From Cherax quadricarinatus (lineage: Eukaryota > Arthropoda > Malacostraca > Decapoda > Parastacidae), in NCBI RefSeq assembly GCF_038502225.1, contig NW_027196463.1, positions 1-64,000 of the forward strand: a DNA stretch of 64,000 nucleotides, read 5' to 3'. The notes below the pieces were generated by a model that saw nothing but the letters and a program-made list of their open reading frames with translations, ran no database searches and was not told the origin of the DNA. The translations under genes were made by a program, and so were the position numbers. Positions within the stretch are counted from its first letter, which is position 1. Every line of letters starts with the position of its first letter. Positions 45,509-56,370 of the stretch are shown here, one piece after another.

Positions 45509-48500
45509 TCAAATCCAACCCCTCCCACTCATGTACTTGAACATTAAAATGGTATAAAATACCGACAGATTGTTAGGTAAGACACATATGCAACAGTTAG
45601 GTATCTTTATTTCGAAACGTTTCGCCTACACAGTAGGCTTCTTCAGTCGAGTACAGAAAAGTTGATAGAAGCAGAAGATACTTGAAGACGATGTAATCAG
45701 TCCATCACCCTTCAAGTATCTTCTGCTTCTATCAACTTTTCTGTACTCGACTGAAGAAGCCTACTGTGTAGGCGAAACGTTTCGAAATAAAGATACCTAA
45801 CTGTTGCATATGTGTCTTACCTAACACTCATGTACTTATCCAACCTAAATTTGAAACTACTCAAAGTCCTAGCCTCAATAACCCAACTAGGTAGACTGTT
45901 CCACTCATCAACTACCCTATTTCCAAACCAATACTTTCCTATGTCCTTTCTAAATCTAAACTTATCTAATTTAAATCCATTACTGCGGGTTCTCTCTTGG
46001 AGAGATATCCTCAAGACCTTGTTAATATCCCCTTTATTAATAACTATCTTCCACTTATACACTTCGATTAGGTCTCCCCTCATTCTTCGTCTAACAAGTG
46101 AATGTAACTTAAGAGTCTTCAATCTTTCTTCATAAGGAAGATTTCTAATGCTATGTATTAATTTAGTCATCCTACGCTGAATGTTTTCTAACGAATTTAT
46201 GTCCATTCTGTAATATGGAGACCAGAATTGAGCTGCATATTCTAGGTGAGGCCTTACTAATGATGTATGGAAATAAATGGTATAAAATACCGACACAATG
46301 GCAATATAAACACAAATGCAGTATAATGTGATCTTTTATTGACTACGTTTCGCCCACACAGTGGGCTTTTTCAAGTCACAAACAGAACTACCTGGGGTGG
46401 AAGGAACGCGAGTATTTATAGTCCAGCTGAGGTCAGGTGAAGAATGCTGCATCTGATGATGTACCGAGTGGGGTTATAGAGTCTAAAAACTTTCCAAGCT
46501 ACCCAAGTTTTTAGACTCTATAACCCCACTCGGTACATCATCAGATGCAGCATTCTTCACCTGACCTCAGCTGGACTATAAATACTCGCGTTCCTTCCAC
46601 CCCAGGTAGTTCTGTTTGTGACTTGAAAAAGCCCACTGTGTGGGCGAAACGTAGTCAATAAAGGATCACATTATACTGCATTTGTGTTTATATTGCCACT
46701 AATGATGTATAAAGCTGCAGTATGACCTCTGGACTTCTGTTCCTTACACTTCTTGATATAAATCCCAGTAATCTATTTGCCTTATTACGTACGCTTAGGC
46801 ATTGCTGTCTTGGTTTAAGGTTGCTGCTTACCATAACCCCCAAGTCCTTTTCGCAATCTGTATGGCTAAGTTCTACATTATTTAACTTATAAGTGCTAGG
46901 GTTATGGACACTCCCGAGCTTCAGAACCTTGCATTTATCTACATTGAACTGCATCTGCCACTTTTCTGACCAAGAGTAGAGTTTGTCTAAATCCTCCTGA
47001 AGTTCCCTAACATCTACGTTTGAATCAATTATCCTACCTATCTTCGTGTCATCGGCGAATTTGCTCATATCACTAGTAATTCCTTCATCAAGATCATTGA
47101 TATATATTATAAACAACAACGGGCCCAAGACTGATCCCTGTGGAACGCCACTTGTTACTGATCCCCACTCGGATTTAACCCCATTTATGGACACTCTCTG
47201 CTTCCTGTCTGTGAGCCATGATTCGATCCACGAGAGCACCTTTCCCCCAATGCCATGAGCTGCTACTTTCTTCAACAGTCTTTGGTGCGGAACTCTATCA
47301 AATGCCTTACTAAAATCTAAGTAAACAATATCAAATTCTTTATCGTGGTCAACAGCCTCAAAAGCTTTACTGAAGAAAGTTAATAAATTAGTTAGACAAG
47401 ACCGGCCTCTTGTGAATCCATGCTGAGTATCCTTAATCAAGCTATGCTTATCGAGATGGCTTCTTATACTCTCAGCTATAATTGACTCTAGTAATTTGCC
47501 TACAATTGAGGTCAGGCTTATTGGGCGGTAATTTGACGGTAACGACTTGTCCCCTGTTTTAAAAATAGGAATTACATTAGCCATCTTCCACATATCAGAC
47601 ACTACACCTGTTTGAAGAGATAAATTAAAAATATTAGTTAATGGTTCACAGACTTCAATTTTGCATTCCTTAAGAACCCTGGAAAAAACCTCATCAGGAC
47701 CCGGTGACTTATTTTGCTTCAGTCGGTCTATCTGCTCCACAACCATTTCACTAGTGACTGTGATGTTACATAATTTATCTTCTTCTGATCCACTATAAAA
47801 ATTAATTACCGGAATATTATTAGTGTCTTCCTGTGTAAAAACCGAGAGAAAATAATTATTTAAAATCGAGCACATTTCATTCTCTTTGTCAGTAAGATGC
47901 CCATAGTTATTTTTAAGGGGACCTATCTTATCTCTGACTTTTGTTCTATAGACTTGGAAAAAACTTTTTGGGTTAGTTTTAGAATCCCTAGCAACTTTAA
48001 TTTCATAGTCCCTTTTAGCTTTTCTTATCCCCTTTTTAATGTCCCTCTTAATGTCAATATACTGATTCATAAGATGACCCTCGCCTCTTTTGATACGCCT
48101 ATAAATTCCTTTCTTATGCCCTAGTAGATATTTCAGCCTATTATTCATCCATTTTGGGTCATTTCTATTTGTTCTAATTTCCTTATAAGGGATAAACGTT
48201 CTTTGAGCAGCATGCATTGTGTTCAGAAAACTGTCATATTGATAGCTCTCTTCGTTACCCCAGTCAACAGATGATAAGTGTTCTCTAAGCCCATCGTAAT
48301 CTGCTAAGCGAAAATCTGGGACTGTTACTGAGTTATCCCTACTATCATACTTCCATTCAATTCTAAATGTAATTGATTTGTGGTCGCTAGCACCCAGTTC
48401 CTCTGAAACTTCTAAATTATTAACAAGAGATTCATTGTTTGCCAGAACTAAGTCAAGCAGGTTATTACCCCTTGTAGGTTCTCTCACAAACTGCTTCAGA

Positions 48501-49186
48501 AAACAATCCTGAACTACTTCTAAGAAATCGTATGATTCTAAATTCCCAGTCAAGAAATTCCAATCAATATGACTAAAGTTAAAGTCTCCTAGAATTACTA
48601 CATTATCGTGCCTTGTGGCCCTAACAATTTCCTCCCATAGTAGTCTCCCCTGGTCCCTATCTAAATTTGGGGGACGGTATATCACACCTAAAATTAATTT
48701 TTCATGCCCCTCTGAAAATTCTATCCAAACAGACTCTGTATGTGTTACTTCAGACTTAATACCCGTTTTTATGCAACAGTTCAAGCGATCTCGGACATAC
48801 AATGCCACCCCACCCCCCTTCCCGATACTTCTATCTACTTGGAACAATTTAAAACCCTGAATGTGACATTCTGCAGGCATGTCCCGACTTTTTGAATTAA
48901 ACCACGTCTCAGTAATGTCAAATACATCTATATTACCTGCACTAGCAACTAGTCTCAACTCGTCCATCTTATTCCTAGCACTGCGACTATTTGTGTAATA
49001 AATATTTAATGACCCTCCTCTCTCTTTACCCTTCCTGCTCCTTTCTGTTATTCCACTAAACCTATTACTGTCCTTGTCAATTAGTGCCACTGGCTTTCCA
49101 ATATCCACCTCATTTTGCCTATTACTAGTTCTCCTAGTACTCATATTACTACCCTGCGACTTCACAGTTTTCCCGCCAAAACCCAT
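45509..49186 (-). CDS. CR1-B ORF2: EN and RT, interrupted twice by insertions
   Basis: The first 832 codons (49186-46688) are uninterrupted. Nuclease motifs: NIYYTNSRSARNKMDEL (about 61), ITETWF (about 91), VILGDFNFSHIDWN, and ASDHKSITF. RT motifs: NYRPISLTSIVGKLLES, HGFTRGRSCLTNLL, YLDFSKAFDRVPH, GVPQGSVLGPLLFIIYIND, FADDTKIG. Element C begins at SLV; past it the frame resumes with RPHLEYAAQFWSP (46240) and runs to LDKYMS, where element B lies. The stop is at 45509-45511. ORF2 starts about 14 bases after the ORF1 stop, so reinitiation is likely. No other damage is seen. Confidence 0.88.
45526..45538. repeat. TSD of hammerhead element B
   Basis: CACTCATGTACTT here and at 45825-45837. Confidence 0.9.
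45612..45650 (-). ncRNA. Hammerhead-like motif B1
   Basis: Mirror copy of B2 on the minus strand: stem I TCGA/TCGA, core CTGAAGAA, stem II GCCTAC-TGT-GTAGGC, GAAA, ACGT. Confidence 0.65.
45747..45785 (+). ncRNA. Hammerhead-like motif B2
   Basis: Stem I TCGA (45747-45750) with TCGA (45782-45785); core CTGAAGAA (45751-45758); stem II GCCTAC-TGT-GTAGGC (45759-45773); GAAA (45774-45777); short ACGT; predicted cleavage after T45781. AATAAA at 45786. Both stems differ from motif A by paired changes. Confidence 0.7.
46340..46378 (-). ncRNA. Hammerhead-like motif C1
   Basis: Minus-strand mirror of C2. Confidence 0.5.
46619..46657 (+). ncRNA. Hammerhead-like motif C2, degenerate core
   Basis: Stem I TGAC (46619-46622) with GTCA (46654-46657); core TTGAAAAA (46623-46630) in place of CTGANGAA; stem II GCCCAC-TGT-GTGGGC (46631-46645); GAAA; CGTA before the predicted site. 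AATAAA starts at 46657. The fold is kept but conserved core bases C3 and G8 are changed, so cleavage is doubtful. Confidence 0.5.
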
Positions 49187-49200
49187 ACCACTAACTATGC

Positions 49201-50166
49201 CTAGTTTAAAGACCTAACAGCTCCCTCCACTGCGTTGGCCAGTGCTCCCACCCCACACCTAGATAAGTGAACCCCATCCCTGGCATACATGTCATTTCTG
49301 CCATAGAAGAGGTCCCAGTTGTCAATGAATGTTACCGCATTTTCCTTACAGTATTTGTCCAGCCAGCAATTGACACCAATTGCTCTGGACAACCATTCAT
49401 TTCCAACTCCTCTCCTTGGCAAAATGCCACATATGACAGGTTTCCCACCCTTCCTCCTAATTATCTCTATTGCTGACCTATACCTGCTAATCAGGTCCTC
49501 ACTCCTACGTCTGCCAACATCGTTGCCTCCAGCACTGAGACAGATAATAGGATTGCTCCCATTACCTCTCATGATGTCATCCAGACGGCTAACAATATCC
49601 TTCATCCCAGCCCCAGGAAAACGCACTCTCTGCCTCCTACTCCTATCCTTCAAGCAGAATGCCCTATCCATGTACCTAATCTGGCTATCCCCAACAACAA
49701 CAATGTTTTTACCTTCCTTGGCGTCGTCCGTCGTGATGCTCCGAGTAGTCGACTCACATTCGCCAGGTAGCATTACACCACTTGTAGAATTCGTCAAGAC
49801 GTTCTCGATGGTCTTCGTTGGGGTTTCTAGGGATGTCTTACTCACGTCTGCCAATGCTTCTTTGGTGCTCGTTGTAGCATTCCCAGTAGAACACTCACAT
49901 TCGTCAGGTAGCACCGAGAATGAATTGGAAGTTTCCACGGTAGTCTTCTGGTTTCTTGTTGTTTCTGCCTCTCCAACCGTTTTCTTGATCTTCAGCTTGG
50001 TTCCATGTTGCCCGGCCACTGACCAAGCTCCCCTCTTAATCTGGGGACTCACAACAGGAGGATTACTACGAATCCTCTTGTTCTCCTCCGTTAATCGCCG
50101 TATCTCCATCTTAGCAACTCTGAGCTCTTCTCTCAGCTGCTGGTAAAGTTGCTCAAGAGAGGGCAT
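49201..50166 (-). CDS. CR1-B ORF1: coiled coil plus SGNH esterase
   Basis: 321 residues, intact. Residues 1-35 form a Leu/Glu/Arg-rich coiled coil. The middle (about 40-150) is Thr/Ser-rich. Residues 153-321 form an SGNH/GDSL-type hydrolase: block I GDSQ with nucleophile Ser161, block III GGND (213-216), and block V D297-x2-H300 (DGVH). CR1-clade ORF1 proteins are known to carry such an esterase; its role in transposition is unsettled. All catalytic residues are present, unlike in the neighbouring CR1-A copy. Fourteen bases separate its stop from the ORF2 ATG. Confidence 0.88.
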   Translation of the reverse strand: MPSLEQLYQQLREELRVAKMEIRRLTEENKRIRSNPPVVSPQIKRGAWSVAGQHGTKLKIKKTVGEAETTRNQKTTVETSNSFSVLPDECECSTGNATTSTKEALADVSKTSLETPTKTIENVLTNSTSGVMLPGECESTTRSITTDDAKEGKNIVVVGDSQIRYMDRAFCLKDRSRRQRVRFPGAGMKDIVSRLDDIMRGNGSNPIICLSAGGNDVGRRRSEDLISRYRSAIEIIRRKGGKPVICGILPRRGVGNEWLSRAIGVNCWLDKYCKENAVTFIDNWDLFYGRNDMYARDGVHLSRCGVGALANAVEGAVRSLN

Positions 50167-50246
50167 CCTGGTTCAGATTCACAGAGAGCACACATACAGG
50201 TCTTCACAGAGCTAAGTACACGTCACCACTGAGCTAAGTACACGTC

Positions 50247-52759
50247 GAGAGCATTTATATCTATTCTGTAATACGGTGACCAGAACTGAGCAGCATAGTC
50301 TAAATGAGGCCTAACCAAGGATATATAGAGTCGAAGAACAACCTGAGGACCAAGAATTCTGTTAGCTTCAATGAGAACACTAATGCACTGTTGTCTTGGT
50401 TTTAGGTTACTGCTAACCAGAATTCCTAAATCCTTTTCGCAATCGTTAGTATTAAGATCTACATTATTTAGTTTATATGTGGCATGGCTATTTAACTGTC
50501 CAACATTTAGAACTTTGCATTTGTCAATATTAAACTGCATCTGCCACTTCTCAGGCCATTGCGTCAGTCTATTTATATCATCCTGGAGTGCTCTAATGTC
50601 CTCATTAGAATGAATTGGACGGCCTATTTTGGTGTCATCAGCAAATTTGCTTATGTCGCTATTTATTCCCTCATCTATGTCGTTTATGTAAATTGTGAAC
50701 AACAACGGGCCCAACACTGACCCCTGAGGAACACCGCTTGTGACGTGCCCCCATTCTGATTTCTCCCCATTTATGCAAACACTCTGCTGTCTATTTGTCA
50801 GCCATGCCTCTACCCAGGAAAAAATTTCTCCTCCTATTCCTTGAGCCCAAAGTTTCCTCAATAGCCTCTGGTGAGGAACTCTATCGAAAGCCTTATTGAA
50901 GTCCATATACACAATATCATATTCATTACCATGATCTACCTACTCAAACACCTTAGTGAAAAAAGTTAGTAAATTCGTAAGACAGGAACGCCCCTTTGTA
51001 AAACCGTGTTGAGAATCATTAGTCAATCTGTGCCTGTCGAGATGGCTACGAATTGCTTCGGCAATTATTGATTCCATAAATTTTTCCACTATGGAGGTAA
51101 GGCTTATTGATCTATAGTTCGAAGCCAAGGACCTGTCACCTGCCTTGTAAATAATTATTACATTTGCCATTTTCCACTTATCAGGCACTGTGCCAGTTTG
51201 TAGTGATATGTTAAAAAGATTAGCCAAAGGTATGCTAAGTTCCTCTTTACATTCCTTTAACACCCTTGAAAACAGTTCATCAGGGCCTGGGGATTTGTTA
51301 GGTTTTAGTTTCTCTATTTGTCTGATGACCATTTCACTAGTTACCGCAATCGTACATAGTTTATTATCATTCTGTTCTACGTAACCTATTATTTCAGGAA
51401 TATCACTAGTATTTTGCTGGGTGAAAACTGAGAGGAAGAATTTCACATATATCCCTATCACTGTCAGTGATTTGACCAGAGTTACTCTTAAGTGGGCCAA
51501 TCTTGTCCCTAATCTTACTTGTGTATACCTGAAAGAACCCTTTTGGGTTAGTCTTTGAATCCCTTGTGACCTTAGCCTCATAATCTCTTTTTGCTTTTCT
51601 TATTCCTTTCTTTATTTCTCTCTTTAATTGATTATTTTGATTTCTTAACTGCCCATCCCCTCTTTTGATTCGTCTATATATGCCTCTCTTTTGACCAATG
51701 AGATGTTTTAATCTATTGTTCATCCATATGGGATAATTTTTGTTAGATCTAATTTCCCTACTCGGAACAAAAGTTGTCTGGGCAGCTAGAACTATGCTCT
51801 GAAAAACGACATATTGGCAACCAAAATCACCTACCTGACCCATAGTTAGGACATCCCAATTTAGCCCACCCAAGTAATTTTTCAGTCCCATGAAGTCGGC
51901 CAAGCGAAAATCTGGGACAGATTTATCTGCAGTTATCTGGGTAATTCCATGATATATTGAAACTAAGTGATTTGTGATCACTTTCCCCAAGCTCATCATT
52001 AACCTCAAGATTATTAATTAGTTAATCTTTGTTGGCAAGAACCAAATCAAGCAGATTGTTTCCTCTAGTTGGTTCTGTCACAACCTGTTCTAAAAAGCAA
52101 TCCTGAACCGTATCAAGAAAGTCACTAGACTCAAGATTTCCTGTGATATTGTTCCAACCAATTTGTCTAAAGTTAAAATCTCCCATTATCACAACATTTT
52201 CATATCTAGATGCCTTATGAATTTCGTCCCATAACAGCTTACTGCACTCCCTATCAAGGTTTGGGGGCCTATAAATCACACCCAAAATTAATTTGTCACG
52301 ACCCTCGAGAAACTGAAGCCAAACCGATTCTGTGTCTGATGTTTCTAATCTTATATCATGTCTAAGACAACAATTTAAATTTTCTCTGGCATACATCGCC
52401 ACACCACCACCCTTCCTGTTGACCCTATCAGTGTGGAATAGTTTATAACCCTGTATGTTGCATTCAGAAGGCATTTCTCTATCTTTCAGGTTGAACCAGG
52501 TCTCTGTTATGCCAATAATATTTATATTACCTACACTTGCAAGTAATTTTAGCTCATCTATCTTATTTCTTAGACTCCTACTATTTGTATAGTAAACCTT
52601 AAGGGAGCTAGTCACTCGTTGCCCTCTACTATCTCTCTTTGTTTGTTGATCAATTGATTTACAATTACTAGCAACTTTATTTTGAATATTGTCTTCTAAA
52701 CATATCCCTGAGGTATCCCGGTAAAAACTGTTGTTTTTAACCCTGATTGTTTCCCACAA
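50247..52759 (-). pseudogene. CR1-A ORF2 (minus copy), broken
   Basis: The nuclease is open from 52759 to LVLANKD, then a stop at 52022-52024. A frame change leads into VPDFRLADFMGLKNYLGG and WMNNRLKHLIGQKRGIYRR (52008-51406). RT: SPGPDELFSRVLKEC, NYRSISLTSIVEKFMES, HGFTKGRSCLTNLL (51581-50940), then after a stop YMDFNKAFDRVPHQRLL, GVPQGSVLGPLLFTIYIND and FADDTKIG (50912 down). At least three inactivating changes. Confidence 0.87.
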
Positions 52760-52781
52760 ACACCCATACCTCTATAATCTA

Positions 52782-53644
52782 TCAGTTTAAACTCCTAGAC
52801 AAGTCATCAATTACCCTCTCAATTGAATTGGCTAATGCAACCACTCCATCCCCAGAGAGATGAACCCCATCCCTTGCATACATATCACGTTTGCCAAAGA
52901 AAAGGTCCCAGTTATCAATGAATGGGATTGCAAGTTCCTTGCAGTACCTGTCTAGCCAGCGATTTATACTAATTGCCTTAGACATCCATTCATTGCCCAC
53001 TCCTTTTCTAGGCAAGATGTGACTGTGATCCCTCCCTTAGACCTAACTACTTCAATGGCTAACCTGTACTTACCCAGCAGCTCCTCTCTCATGCCCTTCC
53101 CAATGTCATTATCCCCAGCACTAAGACAGATAATGGGCTTGTTCCCATTGCCTGCCATAATATTATCCAACCTTCTGACTATGTCGCCAACATCAGCTCC
53201 AGGAAGACACACTCTCTGTCTGACTTTTCTGTCTCTGTTACAAAATGCACTGTCCATATATCTTACCTGAAAATCGCCTACTATTAAAATATTCTTACCT
53301 TGATTAGCAGGGAAATCAGTGGTACCTTCAACCTCACTAACCACTGAAGTACACTCGTCTTGGAGAACAGAGAATCGATTTCCTCCCTTCACATCTTCTC
53401 TATTAACTCTCCTCATCTTTCTTCTTCCTGAACTGTGAACCACTTGCCACTTAAAGCGGCTGCCACTATCACTACTGGTGACCATTCCGACCTTGCCAGC
53501 TAAATCCTTCTCAGCTAAATCCTTCTCACACTCGCTCCCAAACTCATCTATGCCAAGCTTCAGCTTCCTATTTTCCTCCTGAAGAAGTAGAATCTCCTTC
53601 TTCAATACATGAACCTGGGATTCTAAAGCACTACAACAAGCCAT
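52782..53644 (-). pseudogene. CR1-A ORF1 (minus copy), esterase inactivated
   Basis: Coiled coil at residues 1-35. Block I reads GDFQ instead of GDSQ, so the nucleophile Ser is lost. Block III reads GDND instead of GGND. A frame change near 53010 separates off the C-terminus (NEWMSKAISINRWLDRYC, YARDGVHLSGDG). The same protein family as 49201-50166, but catalytically dead. Confidence 0.82.
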
Positions 53645-53715
53645 GGTATGGGTAACAGCGCACGCTAACTCCCAATAGCTTAGCGGTATGACCGCACTTG
53701 ACCACTAACCTCAGC

Positions 53716-55558
53716 AGATATAATAGATTATGTAGAACAGGACGACAATAAACTATGCAAGACTGCAGTAACTAGTGATATGGTTCTCAGACAAATAGAG
53801 AAATTGAAACCTAACGAATCCCCAGGCCCTGATGAACTACTTGCAAGACTGTTAAAGGAATGTATACCTTTGGCTATTTTTTTCAACATATCACTGCAAA
53901 CTAGCATAGTGCCTAATAAGTGAAAAATGGCAAATGTAATACCTATTTACAACGTAGGTGACAGGTGCTTAGCTTTGAGCTATAGACCAATAAGAATTAT
54001 CTCCATAGTGGGAAAGTTTATGGAATCAATAACTGCCGAAGCAATTCATAGCCATCTCGAAAGCCATAAATTGATTAATTAACCTCAGCACGGTATTACA
54101 AAGGGGCGTTCCTGTCTTACGAATTTACTGACTTTCTTCACTTAGGTATCTGAGGAGGTAGATCATGGTATTGAATATGATATTGTGTATATGGAGTTCA
54201 GGAAGGCTTTCAATAGAGTTACACATCATAGTCTATTTGAGGAAACCTAAGGCACAAGAAGTAGGAGGAGAATTTTTTCCTGTGCTGAGGCATGGTTGAC
54301 GAATAGGCAGCATAAATGGGGATAAATTTGACTCGGGGCACTTCACAAGCAGTGTTCCACAGGGTTCAGTGTTGGGCTCCTTGTTGTTCGCAATATACAT
54401 AAACGACATAGATGAGGGAATAAATAGCGACATAAGCAAATTTGCTGATGATACCAAAATAGGCCGTCCAGTTCATTTTAATGAGGATATTAGAGCACTC
54501 CAGGATGAGTTGAATAGACTGATGCAATGCTCGAAGAAGTGGTAGATGCAGTTTAATATAGACAAATACAAAGTTCTAAATGCTGGACAGGAAAATAACC
54601 AAGCCACATATGAAATAAATAATGTAGATCTTAATATGACGGACTGCGAAAAGGATTTAGAAGTTCTGGTTAGTAGTAATCTAAATCCAAGCCAACAGTG
54701 CATTAGTGTCTGCAATAATGTTAACAGAATCTTTGGCTTCATAGCAAGAAGTATAAATAATAGAAGTCCTCAAGTTGTTCTTCAACTCTATATATCTTTA
54801 GTTAGGCTTCATTTAGATTGTGCTGCTCAGTTTTGGCCACCGTATTACAGAATGGATATAAATGCACTGGAAAAAGTACAAAGGAGGATGACAGAGTTGA
54901 TCCCATGTATCAGAAATCTTCCCTTTGAATATAGACTGAGGGCCCTGAATCTGCACTCTCTCGAATGGCGTAGAATTAGGGAGGATATGACTCACGAAAT
55001 CGTAATGACACGATTGCAAACACACCATACCACGGGCGGGGTTAGAACCAGTGATCAGAGAGTCTCAAAACTTCAGATCGTCGCGTTAGCCACTGGACCA
55101 GCTAGCCACAATAAGATTCGTCCAACTTAGGTCCCTGAATCTACACTCTCTAGAAAAGCGTAGAATTAGGGGGGGGGATATGATTGAGGTGTATAAATGG
55201 AAAACAGGAATTAATAGAAAGGCTGTAAATAGCGTGCTTAAAATATCTAACATAGACAGGACTGGCAATGGCTTTAAACTGGACAAATTCTGATTCAGGA
55301 AGGATTGAGGATAGCACTGGTTTGGTAATAGAGTTGTTGATGAGTGGAACAAACTCCCGAGTACCGTCATAGACGCTAAGATGAAGTGTAGTTTTAAAAA
55401 TAGGTTGGATAAATACATGAGTGGGTGCACTGCTCCTCCCTTAAGTGGCGTATCTGACCTCACTAGGTCAAGGCATTGGCTTAAGCCGGTGGGAGAATTG
55501 GAGCTGCCTCGCATAGGCCAGTAGGCCTGTTGCAGTGTTCCTTCTTTCTTATGTTCTT
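53716..55558 (+). mobile_element. CR1-A plus copy, 3' half
   Basis: The RT half resumes about 45 bases beyond where 44780 stops (IIDYVEQDDNKLC). It runs through worn RT motifs (SPGPDELLARLLKEC, FADDTKIGRP at 54440, KANRI region 54720) and the C-terminus, and ends in TTCTTTCTTATGTTCTTC at about 55558. Many stops. A SINE lies at 54991-55128. Confidence 0.8.
54991..55128 (-). mobile_element. tRNA-like SINE (second family) in CR1-A
   Basis: Minus strand: GTGGCTAGCTGG, box A TGGTCCAGTGG and a box B-like GGTTCTAACCC, then CCGTGGTATGG and CGTAATGACACG-type 3' part (read on plus). The flanking LINE sequence of about 50 bp is present on both sides (54942-54990 and 55131-55183, diverged), unusually long for a TSD. 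Confidence 0.75.
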
Positions 55559-56360
55559 CTTAACTGTGTCCCCTTGTTTCGTTGTCACATCTCTGCAACA
55601 TTCTGTCTCTGTCCACCTTGTCAATTTCTCTCAGTATTTTATAGGTCGTTATTATGTCCCCCCATATCTCCCCTGTCCTCCAGTGTTGCCAGGTCGATTT
55701 CCCTTAACCTCTCCTCGTAGGACATATCCCTTAGCTCCGGGACTAGTCTTGTTGCAAACCTTTGCATTTTCTCTAGTTTCTTCACGTGCTTGGCTAGGTG
55801 AGGGTTCCAAACTGGTGCCGCATACTCCAATATGGGCCTAACGTACGCAGTGTGCAGGGTCCTGAACGATTCCTTATTAAGATGGCAGAATTCTGTTCTT
55901 AGGATTGCTAGGCTTCCATATGCTGCCTGGTGTTATATTCACCCCAAGATCTTTTTCCTCGAGTTCTGTTTGCAGCCTCTGGCCTCCTGGCTGTGCTCCA
56001 TCTGTAGTCTTCCTTGCTCTTCCCTCAATTTTCATGACTTTGCACTTGGTGGGGTTGAACTCCAGGAGCCAATTGTTGGACCAGGCCTGCAGCCTGTCCA
56101 GATCCCTTTATAGTTCTGCCTGGTCCTCGTCCAATTGGATTCTATTCATCAACTTTACATCATCTGCAAACAGGGACTATACGGAGACTTCTCCTTCCTC
56201 TTGTCATTCACAAATACCAGAAACAGTACTGGTCCTAGGACTGACCCCTGTGGAACCCCACTCGTCACAGGCGCTCACTCTGGCGCCTCGCCACTTACCA
56301 TGACTCGCTGCTCTCTTCCTGTGCATATATGTCTGTGCCTCTATTATGTTTTGATCTGAG
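55559..56360 (-). pseudogene. LINE-E RT C-terminal fragment
   Basis: Minus strand: VTSGVPQGSVLGPVLFLVFVND (56260-56200), NWLLEFNPTKCKVM region near 56050, then AYVRPILEYAAPVWNPHLAKH (55840-55780), LEKMQRFATRLVPELRDMSYEERL and RDNETRGH at about 55590. Several breaks; no tail is visible. The same family as 34686-35006 by the C-terminal sequence. Confidence 0.75.
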
Positions 56361-56370
56361 TGTATTTGTT

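Larger units (their letters stand above)
45539..45824. mobile_element. Hammerhead element B, head-to-head palindrome
   Basis: Two inverted arms (45570-45690 and 45705-45822) are near-perfect complements around a short centre. Each arm carries a hammerhead-like motif followed by AATAAA. At the left end a 12-base leader and the hairpin GGTATAAAATACC (45551-45563) precede GACA. It is bordered by the 13-bp TSD and interrupts CR1-B ORF2. Confidence 0.8.
46269..46697. mobile_element. Hammerhead element C, head-to-head palindrome
   Basis: Inverted arms (about 46296-46480 and 46505-46695) are near-perfect complements. ACTAATGATGTAT stands on both sides (46256-46268 and 46698-46710). The left end has a 10-base leader and the same GGTATAAAATACC hairpin (46279-46291) plus GACA as element B, although the arms have unrelated sequence. 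It interrupts CR1-B ORF2. Confidence 0.8.
45356..50246 (-). mobile_element. CR1-B, near-intact, with two hammerhead insertions
   Basis: Minus strand: 5'UTR (about 50246-50167), ORF1 (50166-49201), ORF2 (49186 down to 45509), then a 3'UTR ending in the terminal repeat (45356-45420). Hammerhead elements C (46269-46697) and B (45539-45824) interrupt ORF2. With them and one TSD copy of each set aside, ORF2 stays in one frame. It lies between the two halves of the CR1-A minus copy. Esterase-type ORF1 plus EN-RT ORF2 is the standard CR1 layout. Confidence 0.88.
50247..53714 (-). mobile_element. CR1-A minus copy, main part
   Basis: Minus strand: 5'UTR (53714-53645), ORF1 (53644-52782), ORF2 (52759 down to DINAL at 50247). 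Its missing 3' end is the piece at 44781-45355. The whole copy is inserted into the CR1-A plus copy (42498-44780 and 53716-55558). Confidence 0.85.

Noticed and set aside
45539..46697. Classical DNA-transposon MITEs (palindromes B and C)
   Set aside because: The TSDs are 13 bp and the ends are not terminal inverted repeats of a known superfamily: one end carries a hairpin leader the other lacks. The hammerhead-like motifs and AATAAA point to an RNA intermediate.
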